Shown here: piece after piece, positions 42,076-48,648 of the stretch
Layout of the letters: every line of letters starts with the position of its first letter
Numbering within the stretch: the stretch's first letter is position 1
NCBI GenBank assembly: GCA_024280235.1
Contig: JAJRQN010000230.1
Span: forward strand, 1-48,648
From: Bacteroidota bacterium
GTDB lineage: Bacteria > Bacteroidota > Bacteroidia > Bacteroidales > F082
Reading direction: 5' to 3'
DNA: 48,648 nucleotides
The notes under the pieces: generated by a model
The model's input: only the letters and a program-made list of their open reading frames with translations
Told to the model about the DNA's origin: nothing
Databases searched by the model: none
Translations under genes and position numbers: made by a program

Positions 42076-42876
42076 ATGCACAAGATAAAAACCTTTATTA
42101 GATATTTCAAAGACTTCATAAAATGGGGTGAATATCGCTATATTTTCACCTCAATAAAATATATTGTATTCCAAAAGACCACTTCACGCACACAAATTTA
42201 CCGCAGCAGTCTCGGATTGTTCTTGTCAAGAAAAGGAACTTTGGACTTTCAGTTTGCAAACTATGCCTATGAATGGGGTGTTAAGAAGTTTGTTTACCAA
42301 CATCTGCCGGAATTTGATGTCTTTTTGGATATTGGAGCAAACATCGGAACCTACGCCCTTCTGCTTGCAAAAAACGGCTTGCATGGATTTGCTTTTGAAC
42401 CCATCAGGAGCAACTGTGATGCAATACGCATTAATCTGATACTCAACAATCTCGAAGATAAGATAAAGCTTTTCCCTCTGGCACTCGGAAAAGAGCCACA
42501 TACAGCCGAATTTGAATTTGACCACGTAAACACAGGAGCTTCACATCTGGCCATAATCAAACCCGAAGATGAAGTTACGGAAAGAGAAACCATCACCAAA
42601 TCCCAGATTGTCCCGCTGGATAGTCTGCTCGACCAGATTGATTTTAAAAATGAAGACCGTATCTTCATAAAAATAGATGTGGAAGGAATGGAAGAAAGCG
42701 TACTCAAGGGCGCAAAGAATTTTCTTCAGAAATACCCTGACATAACAATAGTTATGGAATCCAAACACAGTGGTAGAGAACGGCTCATAAACGTCCTTAA
42801 CGAGATTGCCGATTTTAAAATTCTCGATGTGGACGACCTGAATATGGGTGCCCGAAAAATAACCAATAAAAAATAA
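42076..42876 (+). CDS. FkbM family methyltransferase
   Basis: This 266-residue SAM-dependent O-methyltransferase of the FkbM family, often found in polysaccharide loci, has the SAM motif DVFLDIGANIGTYALLLAKNGLHGFAFEPI, then FPLALGKEPHTAEFEFDHVNTGASHL and the motif FIKIDVEGMEESVLKGA. It presumably methylates a sugar hydroxyl in the repeat unit; the target is unknown. It follows a 95-base gap after the acyltransferase pseudogene, rich in A and T but without a convincing promoter, and ends four bases before the next gene. Confidence 0.9.
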   Translation: MHKIKTFIRYFKDFIKWGEYRYIFTSIKYIVFQKTTSRTQIYRSSLGLFLSRKGTLDFQFANYAYEWGVKKFVYQHLPEFDVFLDIGANIGTYALLLAKNGLHGFAFEPIRSNCDAIRINLILNNLEDKIKLFPLALGKEPHTAEFEFDHVNTGASHLAIIKPEDEVTERETITKSQIVPLDSLLDQIDFKNEDRIFIKIDVEGMEESVLKGAKNFLQKYPDITIVMESKHSGRERLINVLNEIADFKILDVDDLNMGARKITNKK

Positions 42877-42880
42877 TGTT

Positions 42881-44065
42881 ATGATGACACTAAAGATTTT
42901 ATTCTGGCTGTTGTTGTTTATCGTTTTCTATGCCTACCTGGGCTATGGGATTCTGCTGTTTGTCCTAATCAAATTAAAGAGATTGTTTTTTAAAAAGAAA
43001 ATCTCCAAAAACATCAAATACGAACCGGAAGTCAGCTTATTTGTTGCAGCATATAACGAAAAGGACTATGTGGCTGCGAAAATTGAAAACTCTTTCAGCC
43101 TGGAATACCCAAAAGAAAAAGTAAGACAGGTTTGGGTTACCGATGGTTCGGATGATGGCACACCCGACCTGCTGAGAAAATACAGCGACAAAGGCGTGGA
43201 GGTTTACCATGAAGACAAAAGAGGAGGCAAAATTGGCGCCATGAACCGTGGAATGCAATTCGTGAAAACTCCAATCGTGATTTTTTCGGATGGCAATACA
43301 ATGTTGGGAAAAGAATCCATTCGACGTATTGTCAATATGTTTGCCGACCCGAAAGTAGGCTGTGTGTCCGGAGAAAAACGTGTCTTTAACAAAGCCTCTG
43401 CTGCCGCCACAGAGGGCATCTATTGGAAGTATGAATCCAAATTAAAAAAATGGGACGCTGAACTTTATTCTGTCGTGGGTGCTGCCGGGGAATTGTTTGC
43501 CATCCGCACCAAACTCTTCAGCCCTGTGGAAAAAGACACACTACTCGACGATTTTATCATCTCTTTGCGGGTAGCTATGGAAGGTTACACCATTCAATAC
43601 GATCCGGAAGCCTACGCTATTGAAAATCCATCAGCTAATGTCAAAGAAGAGCTGAAAAGGAAAGTTCGCATTGCCGCTGGAGGCATTCAAAGTATCATTC
43701 GCCTGAAACCACTACTCAATATCTTCAAATACGGCCTGCTCAGCTTTCAATATATATCTCACCGTGTCCTCCGGTGGACGCTTGCTCCCCTCTCGCTTCC
43801 TTTGATATTTATCTTCAACTTTATCCTTGCATGGCAGGCGGGTTTTGCAAACTTTACCAGTGTTTATACGCTATTGTTTTATGGCGAAATTATCTTTTAT
43901 GCCATGGCCTTACTGGGATGGTATCTCGAAAACAGGAAAATCAAAGTTAAAATCCTCTATGTGCCTTACTATTTTCTTATTATGAATTACGCTGTTTACG
44001 CAGGTATTAAACGTTATTTTAAGGGACAACAAACCGTCAACTGGGAACGTGCCAAACGAGGATAA
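42881..44065 (+). CDS. membrane glycosyltransferase family 2
   Basis: This 394-residue GT2 has an N-terminal helix (ILFWLLLFIVFYAYLGYGILLFVLIKL), a GT-A core (VSLFVAAYNEKDYVAAKIENSF, VTDGSDDGTPDLLRKY, the metal site FSDGNTMLGKES) and about three C-terminal helices. It is more like IcaA or hyaluronan-type processive enzymes than the A/B pairs above, and lacks the QRRRW string; the corresponding stretch is KRKVRIAAGG. It may add a single sugar or act as a lipid-linked transferase. Its last 17 bases overlap the ORF-track start of the next gene, which is why the later ATG was chosen there. Confidence 0.85.
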   Translation: MMTLKILFWLLLFIVFYAYLGYGILLFVLIKLKRLFFKKKISKNIKYEPEVSLFVAAYNEKDYVAAKIENSFSLEYPKEKVRQVWVTDGSDDGTPDLLRKYSDKGVEVYHEDKRGGKIGAMNRGMQFVKTPIVIFSDGNTMLGKESIRRIVNMFADPKVGCVSGEKRVFNKASAAATEGIYWKYESKLKKWDAELYSVVGAAGELFAIRTKLFSPVEKDTLLDDFIISLRVAMEGYTIQYDPEAYAIENPSANVKEELKRKVRIAAGGIQSIIRLKPLLNIFKYGLLSFQYISHRVLRWTLAPLSLPLIFIFNFILAWQAGFANFTSVYTLLFYGEIIFYAMALLGWYLENRKIKVKILYVPYYFLIMNYAVYAGIKRYFKGQQTVNWERAKRG

Positions 44066-44069
44066 ACAA

Positions 44070-45734
44070 ATGAAAAAGGGAAATTGGATCATATTACTTT
44101 TTATAATCGTTTTTCTGAGTCTCCGGTTAAATGCACAGAACTGTAGTAAAACCATCGATCCATCAACGCCTTATATCGACTGGGAGAATTCAAACTTTAA
44201 AAATATACAACCCGGTGATACCGTTTGTCTGCAAGCTGGAAACTGGGATTACATTCAGCTTAAAGACTTTCACGGAACAGCTGAAAAGCCTATTGTTTTC
44301 ATTAACAGCGGAGGCACAGTCATAATCAACACCGACCATTTTGTCGGGATAAAGATTGGGAATTGCTCTCACATAGTTTTTACCGGAAATGGGGATGCTC
44401 AGGCAACTTACGGCTTTAGGATTTTGAAAGTATCAAAAGGAGCCGGCATGGGAATTGACGATTATAGCACCGATATTGAAATTGCCCATGTGGAAATATC
44501 GAACACGTTGCTTGGCGGAGTGTATGCCAAAACCGACCCTACCTGTTCCAACTTTGGGGCTACACGCGACAAATTTGTAATGAAGAATTTCTCTTTCCAC
44601 GATAATTATGTGCATGATGTCCCCGAGGAAGGGCTTTACATCGGAAATTCTCATTATGGCGGCCTATATCTGTCGGGATGCGACACCACTGTCTTTCCTC
44701 ACACCATGAAAGGTGTATTTATTTATGATAACCTTGTGGAAAATACCGGCTGGGACGGCATTCAGGTCAGCTCAGCCGATTCCAACTGTCAAATTCACGA
44801 TAACCATATCAATTATGATTCGCAGGCAGGGAGAGCCGACCAAATGTCAGGCATTATTATTGGCGGTGGTAGTGTCTGCAATACATACAACAACACCATT
44901 ACTGATGGAAAAGGCGATGGTATTGATATATTCGGCATGGGTGGTTTTAATGTCTTTAACAACCTGATTGTCAACGCCGGCAAATTTTATCTCCCCAACC
45001 AGCCGAATAAAATGAAACATGGTATATATGTGGGGAGAGCTGTTACTACTACCGATGCCGTTCTCGGTATTTACAACAACACTATTGTAAGTCCGAAGAG
45101 TTTCGGTATGAGCCTGGCAAATAACGATTTGAAGTCTATTCTGGTAAAAGCCAATCTCATTGTAGCCCCAGGGAAATATAACGACATAGGAGACAATGCT
45201 TATATCAACAGCAACAATATGGATCCGGCACATATAGTAAGTAGCCATAACTATACTACAAACGACATCCAACAGGTTCGTTTTCTGCAACCCGATGCCG
45301 CAAATTATGATATACAGCCCTCCTCTCCTGCTGTAAATTATGGTACAGACCTCACAGCAGAAGGAGTTACGTTCGATATTTTAAATCGATCACGTCCATT
45401 TCATGGTTTGTTTTCTGCAGGAGCTTACGAAAGTCACAATCCATCAGTTGGCATCCATTCCCAACCAGCTCTTGATGTGGAGATGTTTAAAATTTATCCG
45501 AATCCTACAGCCAACAATGTTCATTTGCTGATAAAAACGAACCTTAAACAGAATGTCAGTGTTGTTGTAACCGACATGTCAGGCAGGGCAGTTATCAGAA
45601 AGAGGCTTCAATGTATTCCTAATGAAGTCAATACAAGCAGCCTTATTGTCAGACATTTAAAAAGCGGAGAATATCTGGTCATACTTTTCACTTCAAAAGG
45701 TCTCAGTAGCCTTCCTCTGCTTATAAAAAAGTGA
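44070..45734 (+). CDS. T9SS-secreted right-handed beta-helix protein
   Basis: This 554-residue secreted protein has a signal peptide (NWIILLFIIVFLSLRLNAQN) and repeated parallel beta-helix turns (for example GDTVCLQAGNWDYIQLKDFHGTAEKPIVFINSGGTV and NTITDGKGDGIDIFGMGGFNVFNNLIVNAG). Its C-terminal domain at about 470-554 starts MFKIYPNPTANNVHLLI and ends LPLLIKK, the type A T9SS sorting tail. The helix resembles polysaccharide lyases and related carbohydrate-active beta-helices. In this position it may trim or remodel the exported polysaccharide, or release it from the cell, but no catalytic residues could be assigned with confidence. ATG 44070 (MKKGNWII) is chosen because it starts the signal peptide. 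Confidence 0.83.
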   Translation: MKKGNWIILLFIIVFLSLRLNAQNCSKTIDPSTPYIDWENSNFKNIQPGDTVCLQAGNWDYIQLKDFHGTAEKPIVFINSGGTVIINTDHFVGIKIGNCSHIVFTGNGDAQATYGFRILKVSKGAGMGIDDYSTDIEIAHVEISNTLLGGVYAKTDPTCSNFGATRDKFVMKNFSFHDNYVHDVPEEGLYIGNSHYGGLYLSGCDTTVFPHTMKGVFIYDNLVENTGWDGIQVSSADSNCQIHDNHINYDSQAGRADQMSGIIIGGGSVCNTYNNTITDGKGDGIDIFGMGGFNVFNNLIVNAGKFYLPNQPNKMKHGIYVGRAVTTTDAVLGIYNNTIVSPKSFGMSLANNDLKSILVKANLIVAPGKYNDIGDNAYINSNNMDPAHIVSSHNYTTNDIQQVRFLQPDAANYDIQPSSPAVNYGTDLTAEGVTFDILNRSRPFHGLFSAGAYESHNPSVGIHSQPALDVEMFKIYPNPTANNVHLLIKTNLKQNVSVVVTDMSGRAVIRKRLQCIPNEVNTSSLIVRHLKSGEYLVILFTSKGLSSLPLLIKK

Positions 45735-45738
45735 TATC

Positions 45739-46566
45739 ATGCAAAGTATTAAGAAATATATCCCCCCGATTCCGGGAAGATTACTTAAAAACATCTATCT
45801 GACAATACGCGGGTTATATTATCGCGGAAACCGATATACCTGTCCTGTTTGCGGATATAGTTTTCGGAAAATGCTGCCAGGAGGATTTGATCTTCCTGTA
45901 ATCAAAGAAAAACACATCGTTGGAGCTGGCCGTCGCGACAACGACATATGCCCTTACTGCCAAAGTACCGACCGCGACCGCCTCATCTATCTCTTTCTAA
46001 AATATGAAAAATCATTTTTTGAGCAACATTTCAGCCTGCTTCACATTGCTCCGGAACCTGCTTTACATAAGGTTTTTAGCCATACTAACTCCATCGATTA
46101 TCATCCGGCAACAAAATATTCAGAAGGTTTTTATTACAAAGCAAAAGTTGAAACCGAAGATTTGCTCGACCTGCATTTTGAAGAAGCCTCTTTCGACTGG
46201 GTCATTTGCAACCATGTATTGGAACACATCCCTGATGACAAGCTGGCCATGCATGAAATTTTTCGCGTTCTGAAACCAGGGGGAAAAGCCATTCTACAAG
46301 TACCCATATCTTTTCAACTTGAGAAGACCTTTGAAGACGAAACTGTAACAGCAGAAGCCGACAGAGAAAAATATTTAGGGCAATTTGACCATGTCAGGAT
46401 TTATGGTCGCGACTATCCCGACCGTCTTAAGGATGTAGGTTTTGTCGTTCATGAAGTAAATACCAAACATGACTTTAAACACATTTCTTCCCTGAATAAA
46501 TTCGCTATTAACCCGGATGAAATACTCTTTCTTTGTGATAAACCTTTAAAGAAAAGCAGGCTATGA
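45739..46566 (+). CDS. class I SAM-dependent methyltransferase with N-terminal zinc ribbon
   Basis: This 275-residue protein has an N-terminal zinc-ribbon-like part with two CPxC motifs (C35/C38 in YTCPVCGYSF, C71/C74 in ICPYCQSTDRDR). A Methyltransf_11-type domain follows: LLHIAPEPALHKVFS, then DLHFEEASFDWVICNHVLEHIPDDKLAMHEIFRVLKPGGKAILQVPI. Related genes often lie in polysaccharide clusters. The GxG of motif I is weak (IAPEPAL), as is usual in this subfamily. It may methylate a sugar or a lipid-linked intermediate; the substrate is unknown. Its stop overlaps the next start by four bases (ATGA), so it is coupled to the hybrid kinase. Confidence 0.83.
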   Translation: MQSIKKYIPPIPGRLLKNIYLTIRGLYYRGNRYTCPVCGYSFRKMLPGGFDLPVIKEKHIVGAGRRDNDICPYCQSTDRDRLIYLFLKYEKSFFEQHFSLLHIAPEPALHKVFSHTNSIDYHPATKYSEGFYYKAKVETEDLLDLHFEEASFDWVICNHVLEHIPDDKLAMHEIFRVLKPGGKAILQVPISFQLEKTFEDETVTAEADREKYLGQFDHVRIYGRDYPDRLKDVGFVVHEVNTKHDFKHISSLNKFAINPDEILFLCDKPLKKSRL

Positions 46567-48077
46567 GAAACAGAAAAATCCAAATACTGGTTTTAGTCTT
46601 TCTAATGTTGTCATCTGCACAGCTTTTTGCCAGCGGAAACAATGTTGCCACAACAACACCTATTTGGCTTTATCTTTTAGCCGCTCTTCTTTTAATTCTT
46701 ATTGTTATAGCTTTAATCTTAATTAATAAAAAGAGGCGAAATGCGCTCCAACTTGAAAAGTTACAAGCCTCCCTAAAAACCTTAAATCAGGAGTTGCTTT
46801 CACTGAGAGAAAACAAAAAAGAGATTATCCTACAACGAATTGAAGCACTCAGGGACGAAATAAAAGCAAGGGAGCACAACCTCGAAGCCATGAAAAAGAC
46901 ACTGAAAGCATCAAAGCTTTCCGCCAGTCGAAACTCTTTCCTGCTAACAAAAATCAGCCAAACCCTTCGTACAAACCTTAACGATATACTCGGATTCTCA
47001 CTTTTGCTGGAAAACGAGTTTGCTCTGAGCGAGGAAGAAGAACTTTTTGAATACAATGAAAATATCAGAAAAAGCGGTGCATCCCTTATGCATCTGCTGA
47101 ACAATATTATCGACATTAGCAAAATTGAATCCAAAAGTTTTCGTCTAAAAGAAGAAGCATGTCATTTAGCAGACATCAGCGAGGAACTCATCAGACAATA
47201 CCAACCTGTTGCAACCCTAAAAGGTATTAAAATTGTCTTTCAGGACAACAAAGTTCCACCGTTTGCCGCCGACTGTGAAACCGTTCGACACATCCTCTCC
47301 AACCTGCTGGACAATTCCGTTAATTACACAGAGAAAGGATTTATAAAAATATCACAAACAGTTAAAGACGAGATGGTTGTGTGGACTATTAAAGATACAG
47401 GCATAGGTATTGACAAAGCCTATCTCCCCGATATTTTTGAGCCTTTCCGCCAGCAGAGCCTGGGATATAGTAAATTGAGCAATCAGGGTGCAGGGCTTGG
47501 ACTTCCCCTGATAAAAAATATGCTGGAACTTATGAACGGGAAGATTAATATCGAATCAGAAAAGGTTAAAGGCACGACGGTTACCGTTTATCTGCCTTTC
47601 ATGGCTTTTTCTGAACAAAGCACACCCACACCTAAAGAAACAGCCACACCAAAAAAGAAGAATCGGGCACCCCAAAAAGCAACACTAAAAAGGGAAAACA
47701 TCAAAATTCTTATTCTTGACGAAGACAGACTTGGAAATATGCTAATTAAAAAAATTCTTCCGAAAGTCAGGATAGAATCATACAGTAAAGAGACAACCCC
47801 TGAGATTTGGATAAATCAACAACTTGTTAATCAATCACAACCGGACATTCTAATGGTTGAACTGGACTTTACAGGAAATAAAAAGGGAACTGCAGTACTG
47901 CAAAAGTTGAAAAAGAAATATCCGGAGCTGGAACGTGTACCAACCATTGCGCTGTCTGCCTACCCCGATTCAAATGGTTATGAAAAAGCTATTCAGCAAG
48001 GTTTTACAGCATATTTACAGAAACCATTTCACAAAAAGGATTTAATTAATCTGCTAAACCAACTTATCTCTACATAA
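46563..48077 (+). CDS. membrane hybrid histidine kinase lacking both phosphoacceptors (pseudokinase-like)
   Basis: This 504-residue protein has a signal sequence (QILVLVFLMLSSAQLFASG), a membrane helix (WLYLLAALLLILIVIALILI) and a cytoplasmic coiled coil. A HisKA-like segment follows in which the phosphoacceptor His is Gln133 (FLLTKISQTLRTNLNDILGF), then an intact-looking HATPase domain (HILSNLLDNSVNYTEKG, DTGIGIDKAY, GAGLGLPLIKNML). The C-terminal receiver-like domain keeps acidic residues (ILILDEDR), Ser and Lys-Pro (LQKPFHKK), but the phosphoacceptor Asp is Glu433 (ILMVELDFTG). ATP binding seems possible, but phosphotransfer by the classical route is not. It may act as an ATP-sensing scaffold. 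The intact receiver encoded next is a likely partner. Confidence 0.87.
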   Translation: MRNRKIQILVLVFLMLSSAQLFASGNNVATTTPIWLYLLAALLLILIVIALILINKKRRNALQLEKLQASLKTLNQELLSLRENKKEIILQRIEALRDEIKAREHNLEAMKKTLKASKLSASRNSFLLTKISQTLRTNLNDILGFSLLLENEFALSEEEELFEYNENIRKSGASLMHLLNNIIDISKIESKSFRLKEEACHLADISEELIRQYQPVATLKGIKIVFQDNKVPPFAADCETVRHILSNLLDNSVNYTEKGFIKISQTVKDEMVVWTIKDTGIGIDKAYLPDIFEPFRQQSLGYSKLSNQGAGLGLPLIKNMLELMNGKINIESEKVKGTTVTVYLPFMAFSEQSTPTPKETATPKKKNRAPQKATLKRENIKILILDEDRLGNMLIKKILPKVRIESYSKETTPEIWINQQLVNQSQPDILMVELDFTGNKKGTAVLQKLKKKYPELERVPTIALSAYPDSNGYEKAIQQGFTAYLQKPFHKKDLINLLNQLIST

Positions 48078-48116
48078 ATTTTTCATATCTTCGTCTCTTA
48101 AATAAATAGATAACTT

Positions 48117-48524
48117 ATGTCCAGAAATTTCGAAGATTCTTTAAATATTTTGGTCGTTGAAGATAACGAGTTGAATGCAAAATTTGCATCCGCAATTTTG
48201 AAACGACTAAATTTTAACATTGATTTTGCTGTCGATGGTAAAATTGGTGTGGAGAAATTTTTAGAAAATAACTACGATATCATCCTTATGGACATTCAGA
48301 TGCCTGTAATGAACGGACTGGAAGCAACTGCTAAAATTAGAAAACTTGAACAACAACTGGAAGTTGAACATCATGTTCCCATAATTGCTATTACCGCCTT
48401 TGCTTTTGAACACGACAAACAGAATTGTTTGGATGCCGGTATGGATGATTACCTTACAAAACCGTATCGGCCAAAAGATATGATAGAAATCATCAAGAAT
48501 TATTTTCCTGAAAAGCAGGCATAG
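48117..48524 (+). CDS. stand-alone response regulator (receiver)
   Basis: This 135-residue receiver has no output domain: acidic pair in ILVVEDNELN, phosphoacceptor Asp59 in IILMDIQMPVMNG, switch Thr in IIAITAF, and Lys-Pro in DDYLTKPYRP. It is closest to the receiver part of hybrid kinases, such as the one at 23656 in this window. It follows the degenerate hybrid kinase by 39 bases, with a near-consensus -7 box (TATCTTCG) in between. It could supply the functional Asp that the upstream protein lacks, or be the terminal receiver of a wider phosphorelay. Confidence 0.9.
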   Translation: MSRNFEDSLNILVVEDNELNAKFASAILKRLNFNIDFAVDGKIGVEKFLENNYDIILMDIQMPVMNGLEATAKIRKLEQQLEVEHHVPIIAITAFAFEHDKQNCLDAGMDDYLTKPYRPKDMIEIIKNYFPEKQA

Positions 48525-48603
48525 AAAACCGCCATAAGTCGAAGTGAATTTATGGCATAATTCAAATAACAATCGGTATCATTCGCAGTGTACAGCATTA
48601 AAA

Positions 48604-48639
48604 TGAAGAAGCTTCAGTCAGGCGACCGAAGCTTCTTCA
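48604..48639. terminator. strong hairpin at the end of the locus
   Basis: TGAAGAAGCTTC and GAAGCTTCTTCA form a perfect 12-base-pair stem around a 12-base loop, about 80 bases after the last response regulator. On the plus strand it is followed by AACATT rather than T-runs; on the minus strand by ATTTTAAT. It is probably a bidirectional or leftward terminator between this locus and a gene outside the window. Confidence 0.55.
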
Positions 48640-48648
48640 ACATTAACC

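Noticed and set aside
23599-48524. Polysaccharide locus as a recently acquired genomic island
   Set aside because: I see no integrase, transposase, tRNA gene or direct repeats at either end, and codon use does not look markedly different by eye; a composition calculation would be needed.

Overview
The window looks like chromosome of an anaerobic or microaerophilic member of the Bacteroidota, probably Bacteroidales-like. The support is a type IX secretion (T9SS) C-terminal sorting domain, a Porin_10-type outer-membrane protein, ribosomal protein S16 with a long Ala/Glu/Lys-rich tail, repeated Bacteroidota-type -7 boxes (TAnnTTTG) a short distance before genes, lipoproteins with short signal peptides, and a four-subunit 2-oxoacid:ferredoxin oxidoreductase operon. 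I see no rRNA, tRNA, CRISPR array, insertion sequence or phage gene. The species cannot be named from the sequence alone.

Region 1 (about 1-23.4 kb) is mostly housekeeping and metabolic. It holds rpsP (cut by the window edge), a large acyl-CoA dehydrogenase, NADP-type glutamate dehydrogenase with a clear terminator, a small NTF2-like lipoprotein followed by a SMUG2-like DNA glycosylase, an odd thioredoxin/thioredoxin-reductase pair, a DUF819 membrane protein, the korDABC-like operon with a strong terminator, an MHS-family transporter followed by a NapH-like ferredoxin, a Porin_10 protein, chorismate synthase, an unknown lipoprotein, an unknown four-helix membrane protein, an MFS transporter, dihydrolipoyl dehydrogenase, a MEMO-family lipoprotein and an HD-type phosphohydrolase.

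Region 2 (about 23.6-48.6 kb) is a long, almost entirely plus-strand exopolysaccharide/capsule locus bracketed by signalling genes. At the left are a soluble hybrid histidine kinase, an Fsr-like MFS transporter and a single-domain response regulator. Nine bases after that regulator comes the priming phosphoglycosyl transferase, which carries a degenerate receiver domain at its N-terminus. Next are a half-length TolC-like outer-membrane protein, a 982-residue Wzc/Wzz-like co-polymerase with two LysM repeats in its periplasmic part and a degenerate BY-kinase-like domain, a Wzx flippase, a Wzy-like polymerase, a run of glycosyltransferases that includes a tandemly duplicated two-gene module, a hexapeptide acyltransferase, an FkbM methyltransferase, a further GT2, a T9SS-secreted beta-helix protein and a zinc-ribbon methyltransferase. 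At the right are a membrane hybrid kinase that has lost both phosphoacceptor residues and a stand-alone response regulator with an intact one.

The most notable observations are: (i) receiver-like modules built into or beside the polysaccharide machinery, suggesting direct phosphorelay or scaffold control of synthesis; (ii) the LysM-containing co-polymerase; (iii) three separate lesions (two one-base frameshifts and one in-frame amber codon) in the flippase, one copy of a duplicated glycosyltransferase and the acyltransferase, all inside about 10 kb of the polysaccharide locus; and (iv) a thioredoxin lacking CxxC next to a thioredoxin reductase lacking the NADPH-binding HRRxxxR motif.
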